A stretch of 27,431 nucleotides of DNA from CAZSSM01 sp964609385 (lineage in GTDB: Bacteria > Planctomycetota > Planctomycetia > Isosphaerales > Isosphaeraceae), in contig CAZSSM010000088.1 of the NCBI GenBank assembly GCA_964609385.1, positions 1-27,431 of the forward strand. Direction: 5' to 3'. The translations under genes and the position numbers were made by a program. The notes under the pieces are model-generated. The model was given only the letters and a program-made list of their open reading frames with translations, was not told the DNA's origin and did no database searches. Numbering within the stretch: position 1 is the first letter of the stretch; the number at the start of each line of letters is the position of its first letter. Shown piece by piece: positions 1-8,805 of this stretch.

Positions 1-177
1 TCGAGAGATGATCGCCGGGGTCTGCTCCGCTGCGCGTCGCAGTCCCCAGCCACCCAAGCACGCCGCCCAGTGGATCGAGACCAAGACCCCCACCAAATCA
101 GCCTCTTGAGCCGAAGCGGCGGTGACCGCAAGTCTCGTGGAATCGTGACATGTTGGGGGATAAAGGTCACCTTCAGC
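1..177. other. Non-coding stretch downstream of the minus-strand haem protein gene
   Basis: I see no convincing gene here. An imperfect inverted repeat (GGGGTCTGC at 17-25, GCAGTCCCC at 39-47, one mismatch) and a 7-bp inverted repeat (GGTGACC at 121-127, GGTCACC at 165-171) lie just beyond the stop of the minus-strand gene. Either could help end transcription, but neither has a T-tract. The window edge hides the next gene. Confidence 0.4.
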
Positions 178-3100
178 TCAGCGCTCCTGTTGGTCGCCTC
201 CGATCGATTCGCCCTCGTACCGCCAGAGCTTGAGGTATTCGAGGAGGTCGGCCATCTGCTGGACGTCGATGTCCTGTTCCAGGCCCTCGGGCATCAGCGA
301 AGTGCCGTCGGCGCGGATCTCGTCGACATCGGCCTTGAGGACGGTTGAGGTCTCTCCCTCGGCGCGGCGGATCGTCAACGACGAGGCAGTCTCCGAGGCG
401 ATCAGGCCGTTGAGGATCTGGCCGTCGACGGTCGAGAGGGTGTACGTGAGGTACTCCGCATCGGAGGCCGCGTTGGGGTGGAGGATGTTGGTCAGCAGCG
501 ATTCCTTCGACTTGTTCCAGTTGTCGCTGACGTTCGGCCCGACGTCGACGCCGACCCCCTCGATCCGGTGGCAGGTCGTGCAGGCGCGTCGGAAGACCGC
601 GCGGCCGCGGTCGACGTCGCCGGGCATCGTCAAGGCGTCGCGGTAGCGTTCCAAGACCTCCGCGCGATCGGCGGGCATCCGTGAGGCCAGGAGGTTGCGG
701 GCGCGATCGCGGACCCCATCGTCGCGGTGGTTGAGCAGGCGGCGTGCCTGATCGGCGTTGAGGTCGCGCGCGGTGAGCCGACCGTCGACGATGGCGTCGA
801 GCAGCTTCGAAGCGCGGTCGGTCCGCGCGACCAACGCCTGCGCGACCAGGCGACGGACCTCGGGGGTCAGGGTCGGCCAGGCATCGAGCAATGCGTCGGC
901 GACCTCGGGCTCGTTGCGATCGGCCAACGCCCGCGCCGCCGCCGATCGGATCTCGACCTCAGGCGCCCGCCGGAGGAGACCCGACAAGGTCGAGGCGGCG
1001 ACGTCCCAGTCGGCATGAGTCAACAGGGTGATCGCGTCGAGCCGTGTGGACAAGTCGCCACCGGTCTCCTCAGCCATCTCGGCCGCCGACGCGAGCAGCG
1101 CGTCGGTCCGCCGGGCGACCCCGTCGGGCAGCCGATCGAGGAAATCGCTCAGGCGGGTCCGTCGCCGGTCGAGTCCCTCGGTGAACCCGACCAGCCCGGC
1201 CAGTTGCCAAGGTGTCGCCTCAAGGCCGTTGCTCGGCCCGATCGCCAACAGCGCCCGGAGGACCACCGCCGACTCCTCGAGGTCTCGACGCGACCCGACC
1301 AGCGTTGCCAGTTCGCGGAGCAATGTGAGGCGGTCGGGATCGATTTGGGCGGTCAGATCGTGCGGGGGCTCCAGGAGCGTCCGGATCAAGGCCCCGGCCC
1401 GCTCGGGCACCGCGCTGGCGACCGCCAACCGGGTCCAACGGTCGTCCGCGTCCCGCTCGGCGATGGTCGCCAACGCCTCGAGGATCCGGTCGTCGTCCCA
1501 GAACCCGAGGCTCAGGGCGGCCTGGTAGCGGACGCGGGCGTCGGGGTCATCATCGAGATCGGCCACCGCCTCAGCCAACGCCGGGGCGTCGGCCAGTCGA
1601 CGCTCGGCCAACAGGGCGCCCTGCTCGCGGAGCCGAGGGTGGTCGTCGTTGAGGAGGCTCAGGATCGTCGACTCGTCGAGAGCGTCCGCGTGATCGAGCA
1701 GCCAGGCGGCGTGGACCCGGCCTTGCGGGCTCGTCGACGAGGTAGCCAGGTTCCGGAGCGGCTCGAGGGCCTTGGGGTCTTGACGCTGGAGCAGGAGCCG
1801 TTGGGCGGTCGATCGCCACCAGCCATCGGGATGGGCCAGCAATCCGACGAGGTCTTTTGTCGTCGCCCCCGTCAGTCGCGACTGATCATAAAGATCCTTG
1901 GAGTGATCATCGGTGGGTTGATCCGGGACGATCCTCCAGATTCGCCCGCGCTCCTTACCTTCGAGGAGGTCGACGCGGGCCAGGAGTTCGGGTGGGATCC
2001 ACTCGGGGTGCTCGATGACGGCGCGGTACATGTCGACGACGTAGAGCGCGCCGTCGGGTCCATGGGCCAGTTCGACCGGCCGCGATCGTTCGTCGAGGCT
2101 GGCGAAGAACTCGACGCCCTCGCGCGCCGGCCGGCCGACGAACCCCGCGCCTTGGGGGATGAGCACATCTTGGTGGACCAGGCTGCCGGTCGGTTCGCAG
2201 ACGAAGGCCGACCCGCGATAGCGTGAGGGCAGCAGGCCCCCTCGGTAGATGGTGATCCCCGAGCAGGCGGTGAAGCTCCCCTGGTGCTGCGTCGAGGTCG
2301 TGAACTGCCGAGTCAACGGGTAGACCGCCGCCGTGGCGCCCGGCGACTGGTCGTCACGGACCGGAGGGGGGACGGCCAGATAGGGGTTCCGACCGGCATA
2401 GCGCTCTTCAAAAATGATTGGTGTCAGGTGATTACGATTCGAGCAGACGAAGCGATGGCCCCAGTCATCGAAGGTCAGGCCGAACTGGCCCATCCCGGCG
2501 ACCACCTCAGCGCGGCCGTGGACGGGGTCGAAACGGAAGTCGCGGGCGCCCAACTCGATCGGCTCGGCGTCGGGATCGTCTCCCGGGCGGATCGACCCAC
2601 CACCATGCCCGTTGGCGACGTAGATCCAGCCGTCGAGGCCGAGCGTCGGCTGACTGACCAGGTGTTGCGGATTGCCCTCATCGAACCCGTCGTAGAGGAC
2701 TTCGCGGGCGTCGGCCCGGCCATCGCCGTCGAGGTCGCGGAGCCAGAGGATCTGAGGCGCGGCGGTGACGATGGCGCCGTCGCGCCAAGGAAGCACTCCG
2801 TTGGCATAAAGCAACCCCTCGGCGAACGTCGAGGCATGCTCGAACCGGCCGTCACCGTCGCGGTCTTCGAGGAGTCGGAGCCGACCCTCGGGCGGCTCGC
2901 CGGGCGCCGGGCCGTTGGGATAGTCGCGCATCTCAACGACCCAGAGCCGACCACGCTGGTGGAAGGCGATCGCCACCGGGCTGGTCACGTGCGGCTCGGC
3001 GGCGACCAACTCGACGCGGAGTCCCGGATCGACCCGGAACGATGCTTGGGCCTCGAGCGGGCTCAACGGGCCACGACCTGGCCGTTCCGATTCGTCGGAC

Positions 3101-3222
3101 GCCCAAGCGCTGGCGATCGTCATGATCCCGAGCCCAAACGCGATCGTGACGGCCAACGATCCGAAGGTCCGGCCCGTAAACATGGCCCGGTCGTTGAGGA
3201 CTGTTCTGGTTCCGAGCGACAT
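178..3222 (-). CDS. PVC-type membrane-bound dehydrogenase / haem-binding CxxCH protein with HEAT repeats
   Basis: The 1014-aa product is exported and probably binds haem c. A signal segment covers about residues 14-43. A beta-propeller of the Pirellula/Verrucomicrobium membrane-bound dehydrogenase type follows (about 62-480, with RLWVVEMRDYP near 92-102 and repeated DxDGDGR loops). HEAT-like helical repeats run from about 500 to 850. The C-terminal cytochrome domain has CTTCH at 881-885 and a candidate axial Met in SLMPEG (977). The family is thought to oxidise sugars or alcohols outside the cytoplasm and pass electrons to the haem; the substrate is unknown. I chose the ATG at 3222 because AAGGA lies 8 nt upstream; the frame stays open to 3795, but that extension is antisense to real ceramidase coding. 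The gene follows the ceramidase-like gene by 10 bp, so the two are probably co-transcribed. Confidence 0.9.
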   Translation of the reverse strand: MSLGTRTVLNDRAMFTGRTFGSLAVTIAFGLGIMTIASAWASDESERPGRGPLSPLEAQASFRVDPGLRVELVAAEPHVTSPVAIAFHQRGRLWVVEMRDYPNGPAPGEPPEGRLRLLEDRDGDGRFEHASTFAEGLLYANGVLPWRDGAIVTAAPQILWLRDLDGDGRADAREVLYDGFDEGNPQHLVSQPTLGLDGWIYVANGHGGGSIRPGDDPDAEPIELGARDFRFDPVHGRAEVVAGMGQFGLTFDDWGHRFVCSNRNHLTPIIFEERYAGRNPYLAVPPPVRDDQSPGATAAVYPLTRQFTTSTQHQGSFTACSGITIYRGGLLPSRYRGSAFVCEPTGSLVHQDVLIPQGAGFVGRPAREGVEFFASLDERSRPVELAHGPDGALYVVDMYRAVIEHPEWIPPELLARVDLLEGKERGRIWRIVPDQPTDDHSKDLYDQSRLTGATTKDLVGLLAHPDGWWRSTAQRLLLQRQDPKALEPLRNLATSSTSPQGRVHAAWLLDHADALDESTILSLLNDDHPRLREQGALLAERRLADAPALAEAVADLDDDPDARVRYQAALSLGFWDDDRILEALATIAERDADDRWTRLAVASAVPERAGALIRTLLEPPHDLTAQIDPDRLTLLRELATLVGSRRDLEESAVVLRALLAIGPSNGLEATPWQLAGLVGFTEGLDRRRTRLSDFLDRLPDGVARRTDALLASAAEMAEETGGDLSTRLDAITLLTHADWDVAASTLSGLLRRAPEVEIRSAAARALADRNEPEVADALLDAWPTLTPEVRRLVAQALVARTDRASKLLDAIVDGRLTARDLNADQARRLLNHRDDGVRDRARNLLASRMPADRAEVLERYRDALTMPGDVDRGRAVFRRACTTCHRIEGVGVDVGPNVSDNWNKSKESLLTNILHPNAASDAEYLTYTLSTVDGQILNGLIASETASSLTIRRAEGETSTVLKADVDEIRADGTSLMPEGLEQDIDVQQMADLLEYLKLWRYEGESIGGDQQER

Positions 3223-3232
3223 GCGGATATCC

Positions 3233-4702
3233 TTATTCCTTGTCTTGAGTGGCCTCGATGTGCAGTTCCTTGAGGAGGGCGACGGCGCCATCGACCAGAC
3301 GTTCGCCGGACCCTTGAGCGCAGCGTGCGGTGACGACCTCGTAGTTGCCTTGCTTGTAGGCGCGTCGGGCGGGGATGTAGCCGATCGAGCCGTTGGCCAG
3401 CTCGGCGAGGATGGTGTATTTGAAGGGCGAGTCCCGCTTGATCTCCAGGCCGAGTTCGACGAAGACCTCGCCAGGCAGCGAAACCCAGGCGACCTCGTCT
3501 CCCAGGGCGATGACCTGGACCTCGACTTCCAAGGGTCGGCCTCGACGCGCTTCGACGTCGAGCACCTTGTAGGCGTTGACGATCTCCAAGAAGGCCAAAC
3601 GCGATTCGGTTCGGCCCTCGAACCGCTCGGCCACCTCCTCGGCCTCGGCGACCTCGGCGGGCGTGACCTCGGGGATCGGCAGCTCGATCGTCCGACGGGC
3701 CACGCGGAGCGTGGTCTCCTCGACGTCGTCGAGTCGTGGCCAGGCCCGGAGCACTTCGGCGGCGAGAATGATCCCCATCCGCGCCGCGTTGTCAAACCCT
3801 TTCTGGGGCTCGGGCCAAGCTACGTCGATGTGGTTGATGTCGCCGCAGCAACCGGCTGTGAAGAGCGTGACCATGTCTTCACCCTTGAACTCGGCGAGCA
3901 TCCGCGAGAGGGTGTAGGGTAGGTCGGCCGAGAAGAAGGGGCCGCCGACGTTATCCAGGTGGACGGCGTAATTGACGTAGGTGGCGATCGGTGCGCCGTC
4001 GAGACTTTCGACGAAGACGATGGGGACATCGGGATCGATCGTCCCGGCGGGTTTGAGGATCTCGGGGTTGAGCTTGCCCGGGTTCCAACCGACCGAGCCG
4101 TCATGCATGTGGAAGCGTCGGTTGAAGGCGATCGACGACTCGCTGCCGCGTGCCAGGCGGATCCGCGCCGGCCGGAGGTTCTGCTCGGCGATCCGAACCG
4201 CCTCGGCGATCCGGCCCGGGAGAGCTTTGCGGTAGGCCACGGCAAGCTCGGAGCGGCCGCCCAGCGCGTCCTCGCGGGCCGAGTCGTTGACCAGCGTCGG
4301 CCCGGTGTGGGTGTGGGTGGCGCTAATCATCACATGGGCGCCGGGCACGCCGGTCTGTTCGTCGATCTGCTCGCGGGCTTCCTCGACGATCGGGCGGGTC
4401 GTCGTGACCAGGTCGAGCGCGACCAAGGCGGCGCGGATGCCGTTGGATTCGATGACGATCGCCTTGGCGTAGAGGTCGTCGTGGACCCCCTCGGCGGCCC
4501 GGAGCGCGTAGTAGCCGGCCATCGGAGTGCCCGGCTCGGGCGTGATTGAGACCGACGCCGCGCCGACGCGGAGACCCTCGTGGGCGTCATCGGCCGTCGA
4601 TGCCCGAACACCAGGGGGCACCAGCAGGATCGTTCCGAGTAACGCCAGCAGGCCACCCGCCGTCACGAGCCGTCGCCTGAACCAGACCATGCTTATGAGC
4701 AT
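3233..4702 (-). CDS. Neutral/alkaline ceramidase-like exported hydrolase
   Basis: The 489-aa product resembles the N-terminal catalytic domain of neutral/alkaline non-lysosomal ceramidases, zinc amidases that cleave the N-acyl bond of ceramide. Residues 8-35 form a signal peptide (RRR then a hydrophobic run). VGAASVSITP near 46-55, the zinc-type motif HTHTG at 130-134, AVHLDN near 246-251 and GCCGDINHID near 284-293 fit the family. It is shorter than classical ceramidases and appears to lack their C-terminal Ig-like domain, so the true substrate could be another amide or ester. The start at 4702 is fixed by GGAGG with an 8-nt spacer. It is the first gene of a two-gene unit with the downstream haem protein, 10 bp away. 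The family call is firm; the ceramide substrate is inference. Confidence 0.85.
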   Translation of the reverse strand: MLISMVWFRRRLVTAGGLLALLGTILLVPPGVRASTADDAHEGLRVGAASVSITPEPGTPMAGYYALRAAEGVHDDLYAKAIVIESNGIRAALVALDLVTTTRPIVEEAREQIDEQTGVPGAHVMISATHTHTGPTLVNDSAREDALGGRSELAVAYRKALPGRIAEAVRIAEQNLRPARIRLARGSESSIAFNRRFHMHDGSVGWNPGKLNPEILKPAGTIDPDVPIVFVESLDGAPIATYVNYAVHLDNVGGPFFSADLPYTLSRMLAEFKGEDMVTLFTAGCCGDINHIDVAWPEPQKGFDNAARMGIILAAEVLRAWPRLDDVEETTLRVARRTIELPIPEVTPAEVAEAEEVAERFEGRTESRLAFLEIVNAYKVLDVEARRGRPLEVEVQVIALGDEVAWVSLPGEVFVELGLEIKRDSPFKYTILAELANGSIGYIPARRAYKQGNYEVVTARCAQGSGERLVDGAVALLKELHIEATQDKE

Positions 4703-4976
4703 CAGACCGTCCTCCAGAGATCTCCTGCGGTCCGACGCGATCTGGACTGGCGTTCAGAGGTTGCGTCGGCCGACAATCGCCATCCCAGCCTGTCCCGTCG
4801 AGCGATCGGTGTCAACCAGTTGGCGGATCGGCCGTCGGGCCGTCCAGGGCGTTGCGCGTCCGTCGGTCGCCTGTTCGGTCGGTTCGGCGCCTGATACGAT
4901 GAAACCGTCAATGGCCGTCGCGTTTGGACATCGATCCGTGAGTTGTGGGCGTCGTCGAAGGGGGCGTTGTGGGGCG
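4703..4976. other. Divergent intergenic region
   Basis: This 274-bp gap separates two divergently transcribed genes and should hold both promoters. I could not identify a convincing -35/-10 pair. Open frames crossing it have composition unlike the neighbouring real genes. Confidence 0.4.
4711..4715 (-). promoter_or_regulatory. Shine-Dalgarno GGAGG of the ceramidase-like gene
   Basis: On the minus strand GGAGG stands 8 nt before the ATG at 4702. This selects that ATG over the in-frame ATG at 4690. The wider context TGGAGGAC recurs before the gene starting at 14438. Confidence 0.7.
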
Positions 4977-5942
4977 ATGAGCTACCGGATTGAGTTCGTA
5001 CCCATGGGCCAGCCGCCGACGCGCGGAGCCTTGGACGCCTACTTCGAAGGGCGCGACCACTATGTCGTCCAGGAGGGGCGGGCCGGCTATCGACACGCCA
5101 ACACGGGCGTCTACTTCTCGTTCGACTACAAGCAAGTCGGCGAGGACGGCCCAACCTCGGATCGTCCGATCGACTTCCATATCAATTACTATCGTCCGCA
5201 TGTCTTCGGGCTCGAGGCGGCGCCCGAGATCGATGCGCTGGTCCGAGCCTTCGACCTGGAGGTCGACGATCCGCAGCAGGAGGGCATGGGGTGCGGACCG
5301 TTCCGGATCGAGGGATTCCTCCGTGGGTGGAACCTGGGCAACCGGTTCTCCTACGTGGCCATGGCCGCCTACCGCGAGCACAATCCCGAATACTGGTATC
5401 CGACTGCCGACATCGAGCAGGCCTGGCGCTGGAACTTCCGACGCCGCGCGATGTCGCTGGAGACCGACAACGAGGTCATAGCGCTGCCGATCCTCTACTT
5501 CATCGAGAACACCGCAACGGCCGGCGGTCGCGTCATGACCGGGACCATCTGGCCCTTCGAGATACCTGTCTTTCTCCCTGTGGTCGAGCGCGTCATCCTG
5601 ATGCCCCACCAGGTCCTGAAAGCCAACTATGCGTCGGCGAACGCCGAGCCCGACGGGGATGATCCCGATGAGGGCGGGCACCTTGAGGAGGACGACGAGG
5701 ACCGGTTCGATGACGATCCGCCCGAGGTGGCGCCTACGGTCGTCTCCTGGGACGAGATCGCTCCGGTCATCGAGGATTACCCGTGTGACCGGAGCGATGC
5801 GCCGTACCATCAACTCGACTACGACATCACCCCCTATGAGATCATCGCCTATCTCAAGACGTTGCCGACGCGAACACCATCCGACATCTTGATGTCCATC
5901 GACTTCGAGAAGGTGCTCAACGAGGAGCTGCGTCCCGCCTAG
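4977..5942 (+). CDS. Hypothetical protein with acidic linker
   Basis: I do not recognise this 321-aa protein. It is rich in aromatic and charged residues (FHINYYRPHVF near 67-77, EYWYP near 138-142), has no signal peptide and looks globular and cytoplasmic. Residues about 224-250 are a strongly acidic, probably disordered linker (runs of D and E) before a C-terminal segment of about 70 residues. I preferred ATG 4977 (MSYRIEF) because GC-rich codon bias and sensible composition start there. An in-frame ATG at 4911 would add an Arg/Gly-rich leader unlike the rest. The ribosome site is weak (GGGGCG). It stands alone between a divergent and a convergent neighbour, so context gives no functional hint. 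Confidence 0.75.
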   Translation: MSYRIEFVPMGQPPTRGALDAYFEGRDHYVVQEGRAGYRHANTGVYFSFDYKQVGEDGPTSDRPIDFHINYYRPHVFGLEAAPEIDALVRAFDLEVDDPQQEGMGCGPFRIEGFLRGWNLGNRFSYVAMAAYREHNPEYWYPTADIEQAWRWNFRRRAMSLETDNEVIALPILYFIENTATAGGRVMTGTIWPFEIPVFLPVVERVILMPHQVLKANYASANAEPDGDDPDEGGHLEEDDEDRFDDDPPEVAPTVVSWDEIAPVIEDYPCDRSDAPYHQLDYDITPYEIIAYLKTLPTRTPSDILMSIDFEKVLNEELRPA

Positions 5943-5970
5943 GGAGTTGGGTCGGACAAGGCTTGAGGTC

Positions 5971-6009
5971 GTCGGCCGATCATCGCGATCCGATCAGCGG
6001 TCGGCCGAC
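5971..6009. terminator. Inverted repeat between convergent genes
   Basis: GTCGGCCGA (5971-5979) and TCGGCCGAC (6001-6009) form a perfect 9-bp stem with a 21-nt loop at the meeting point of two convergent genes. The right arm lies inside the last codons of the hydrolase gene. There is no T-tract, so a bidirectional terminator role is inference. Confidence 0.4.
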
Positions 6010-6923
6010 TCCCCGTCCAGCAGGCCCTCGGCGCGTAGCCAGGCCTCGCAGCGGTCCGGCCAGAGGGTCACGGGCAGTTCGGTGCGTCGGAGCCCATAGC
6101 CGTGCCCGCCACGGTTATAGATGTGCAGTTCAGAGCGGACCCCCTTGCGCTTCAGTTGTTCGAACAGGAGCAGGCTGCTGAGCGGCGTGACCGGGTCGTC
6201 GAAGGCGTGCACCAGGAACATCGGCGGCGTCGATTCGGTCACGACGATGTCGTCGAGGAGGAGGCCGGACTCGCGGTCGACGAAGTAGGCCGCGTAGATC
6301 AGGATGGCGAAGTCGGGCCGGCATGAGGTCGCATCGGCGTCATCGACCGGCTCGTAGGTCCGGTCGTCGCCGAACAAGGCGGTGCGTCCGGCCGTCTCGC
6401 CGCCGGCCGAGAAGCCGCAGATCCCGATCCGCTCGGGGTCGATCCCGAACTCATCCGCGCGATCGCGGACCAGGCTGACGGCCCGCTGCGCGTCCTGGAC
6501 GGCGGCCCGATAGCGCTTCTCCGGCTCGCGCGCCGGGACCCGGTACTTCAAGACGATCCCGGTGACGCCGATCGACGCGAGCCACTCGGCCACCTCGGTC
6601 CCCTCCAGGTCGTAGGCCAGGACGTTGTGCCCACCCCCTGGACAGACGATGACCGCTGCGCCGGTGTCGGTGTCCGACGTGGGTCGGTAGACGGTGATCG
6701 TCGGCTCGACCACGTTGGTCAACCGGATCACCCGTCGACCGGCCACCAACCGGCCGTCCGGTCCGGTCTGATCCACCTCCGGCGGAAAGTCTTCGGTCTC
6801 GCCGGGCGCGCCGTCGGGCCAGATCGGGATCGGCTCACCGACCGGCTCCTGGCCGAGACTCGCGACGGCTGGGATCGCCCAGACGAGAAGCGCCCAAGTG
6901 AGGGATTGTCGGAATGTGTGCAT
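5994..6923 (-). CDS. Exported alpha/beta hydrolase (BD-FAE / acetyl-xylan-esterase-like)
   Basis: The 309-aa product has a short N-terminal signal segment (about 6-25) and then an alpha/beta-hydrolase fold. CPGGGHN at 94-100 is the oxyanion-hole loop. GFSAGG at 170-175 is the nucleophile elbow with Ser172. HAFDDPVTP near 239-247 supplies the acid (Asp242 or Asp243) and GGHGYG near 272-277 supplies His274. This is the pattern of planctomycete esterases related to acetyl-xylan esterase and endo-1,4-beta-xylanase-B-like proteins, suggesting removal of acyl groups from polysaccharides in the periplasm or outside. I chose ATG 6923 because the signal peptide starts there; the frame extends to 7025 without similar support, and the ribosome site is weak. 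Its 3' end faces the unrecognised gene ending at 5942. Confidence 0.85.
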   Translation of the reverse strand: MHTFRQSLTWALLVWAIPAVASLGQEPVGEPIPIWPDGAPGETEDFPPEVDQTGPDGRLVAGRRVIRLTNVVEPTITVYRPTSDTDTGAAVIVCPGGGHNVLAYDLEGTEVAEWLASIGVTGIVLKYRVPAREPEKRYRAAVQDAQRAVSLVRDRADEFGIDPERIGICGFSAGGETAGRTALFGDDRTYEPVDDADATSCRPDFAILIYAAYFVDRESGLLLDDIVVTESTPPMFLVHAFDDPVTPLSSLLLFEQLKRKGVRSELHIYNRGGHGYGLRRTELPVTLWPDRCEAWLRAEGLLDGESADR

Positions 6924-7343
6924 TGGTCTCGCTTGTCCGTTCTTCAGGGAGAGGATCGACGTCGATGGGGCCGATCCCCAATCGACCGGAAGGACATGCG
7001 ATCCAGTCTGGTCCGGCCGTCGCACCGGGTCAAGCGGCTGATCGGTCCCTTGGAGAGCGATCGTCGGACCGAGATGCCTGGAGCCAACAACCGGACCCTG
7101 CGTGGGCTCGGGGTTGTGGTTCCTTACGGTTGTCGGTGGTCTTTGCTGACATGCGTCGCACGATGATTGATCAGGCTGAGCGTCGACGGAGGAAGGGGCG
7201 ATGATCGTGATGCGATCTTCCGCGCGTGTCGGATTCAGTCAACGTTGAATCGGTCTGTCGGAGGGCCGAGGCGGAAACCGATCAGGATAGCGCGTGGAGG
7301 TGGTATTCCCTTGGGGGGCGGGCCGATCGATCGGGAGCGTCCG
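6924..7343. other. Divergent intergenic region
   Basis: This 420-bp gap lies between the starts of the esterase-like gene and the small helical protein gene. It should contain both promoters. I found no convincing gene, repeat or promoter match; the frames crossing it are low-complexity Arg/Gly/Ser translations. Confidence 0.4.
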
Positions 7344-7661
7344 ATGAGTTCGTTCGATCATGCGATGCGGGATGGGGCGATGCGGTTGGAGCGGGTCATG
7401 AACCACGACCTGCCGACCGAGGAGCAACTGCGACTGATCGCCGGCGGGCTGGCCGATATCGTCGTGATGGCCGACTTCGTCCACCGGGATCTCACCGGCG
7501 ATCGGACGAGACACGCTGTCAGCGATGCGTCACGGGTCTTGATGACGATTATGAACCGACGGGCCTCGACCGGCCGCGAGCTGAAGCTGCTGGCGCGGGC
7601 CTTGGCCAACCTGTTGGTGATGGTCGGTTCGACGGCGCAGTCCCTGGAGCGTCAACAGTGA
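7344..7661 (+). CDS. Small helical hypothetical protein with internal duplication
   Basis: This 105-aa protein is not recognised. It is predicted to be all-helical and contains two similar segments of about 20 residues: LRLIAGGLADIVVMADFV and, about 48 residues later, LKLLARALANLLVMVGST. This suggests a duplicated helical unit, either a soluble helical hairpin or a membrane-associated pair. GGGAG lies 6 nt before ATG 7344, which supports this start over the frame opening at 7167. It converges on the DUF4291 gene, with stops 50 bp apart. Codon use matches the neighbours. No function can be assigned. Confidence 0.65.
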   Translation: MSSFDHAMRDGAMRLERVMNHDLPTEEQLRLIAGGLADIVVMADFVHRDLTGDRTRHAVSDASRVLMTIMNRRASTGRELKLLARALANLLVMVGSTAQSLERQQ

Positions 7662-7695
7662 CGTGTTTGGGGGCGGTCGCCTCAGGACACGACCT

Positions 7696-7721
7696 CGATC
7701 GTTGACGATCGTCAACGATCG
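7696..7721. terminator. 26-bp perfect palindrome at a convergent gene junction
   Basis: The 26 bases read identically on both strands around the core GTTGACGATCGTCAAC. The palindrome sits between the stop at 7661 and the DUF4291 gene, whose stop codon (7712-7714) lies inside it. It could act as a bidirectional terminator or a protein-binding operator. It has no T-tract. Confidence 0.45.
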
Positions 7722-8308
7722 GGTACGATGTGTCTCCGGATCGCGTCCGCGAGCGGATAGACGTGCTCGGGCGGGAGGAGCTGCCGGGCGTGATCTTCGC
7801 GGCCATCGAGCAGGGCCTGGCGGATCTTGCGGACGCGCGGGGTGATGTCCTCGAGCCCGACGGTCCAGGCTTCGACATACTCTCGGATCAGGTGGCGACC
7901 GATTCCGATTTGGATGCTCCTGTGGTCCAACCGCCCACCGCGCAGGGAGCGTTCGGGATCCCACTGGACGTGGATCGTGGCCTCGGCGAGACGGCGTCGC
8001 CAAGTTTCATAGTCGGGATCGACTCCGCGAATCCATGAGGTCGGCACGGCCAGGCTCAAGGCGTGTTCCCAGGCCTCGCGGGTGATCCGGACGGCCAGCA
8101 CGCGCGTCTGGTTCGATCGCGAGGCCCAATGGCTCCGATACATCATCCAGAGGAACGATGGTTTGATCCAGGTCATTCGGCCGAACGAGAACGGCTCGAC
8201 GAACCGGCCCGCACCCAACGCGGCGTCGGCGATCGCATCGTTGTAGGCTTGATAAACCACGATCGTCGCGCGATCGAAGTTAGCGCGGATCTCGTATTCC
8301 TCAATCAT
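7712..8308 (-). CDS. DUF4291 family protein
   Basis: The 198-aa product matches DUF4291 along its whole length. The diagnostic N-terminal blocks are present: EIRANFD near 6-12, VVYQAYN near 17-23, and RMTWIKPSFLWMMYRS at 44-59, followed by QTRVLAVRITREAWEHAL. A basic/acidic C-terminal half contains the Q-I-G-IGRHLIREYVEAW block. The family is widespread in bacteria and some fungi, but its biochemical role is unknown; no catalytic site can be named. The ATG at 8308 gives the expected family start. Upstream GGGGAG is about 13 nt away, so the ribosome site is loose. It is divergent from the PEP-CTERM gene and convergent with the 105-aa gene. Confidence 0.9.
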   Translation of the reverse strand: MIEEYEIRANFDRATIVVYQAYNDAIADAALGAGRFVEPFSFGRMTWIKPSFLWMMYRSHWASRSNQTRVLAVRITREAWEHALSLAVPTSWIRGVDPDYETWRRRLAEATIHVQWDPERSLRGGRLDHRSIQIGIGRHLIREYVEAWTVGLEDITPRVRKIRQALLDGREDHARQLLPPEHVYPLADAIRRHIVPDR

Positions 8309-8805
8309 GGGCGATCGTCAACTCCCCTGCTCCTCGATATTGGTCGTGATCAAGCGTCGTGTGTTGCCGGATCAGGCCGACTTCGTGATCGGTTCGGGGT
8401 CTCGACACGCCGGGTCCTCTCGAGGTTCAGTGGTCCGAACTCCGGATTTCCACGAGTTCTCGACCGTTGTGGTATGCGAACTGGCTCACAGAATGGCCCG
8501 GAGCCGGACGACATGATCAAAGCCGGACCCGTCGACTCGAAACCGTTCGTGGTCGGGTCCGACGGGTCCTTCGTGATGTTGCCAACACTCACCCCTGGTC
8601 TTGACGCTGAGCAAAATCGTCGGAAATGAGCAGCGATTCCGATCTCGAGATTTTTTTCGAAAAACGATGAAAGGGATCGTGTTCACGAGCGACTGAGTCT
8701 GCTGCGGACCACTCCGACATCCCACTCATCCCCCGACCAGGAGCGGAGCAGCATCCGCTTCCCTCGTAGATTTCCCTGTTTCTCCGTTTCAATGGAAAAC
8801 CCACC
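8309..8805. other. Divergent intergenic region with inverted repeats
   Basis: This is about 500 bp without a supported gene. GGACCCGTCG (8525-8534) and CGACGGGTCC (8560-8569) form a perfect 10-bp stem. Two short palindromes are adjacent at 8642-8664 (ATCTCGAGAT, then TTTTTCGAAAAA), the second embedded in a T-run. They could be operator sites for the PEP-CTERM gene. Confidence 0.4.

Noticed and set aside
727..2226. 499-aa open frame antisense to the first haem protein
   Set aside because: It has low-complexity Arg/Gly/Gln/Pro composition typical of antisense translation of HEAT-repeat coding DNA.
3223..3795. N-terminal extension of the 1014-aa haem protein up to 3795
   Set aside because: The extension is Ser/Pro/Arg-rich and overlaps real ceramidase coding in another frame. 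A good ribosome site and signal peptide start at 3222.
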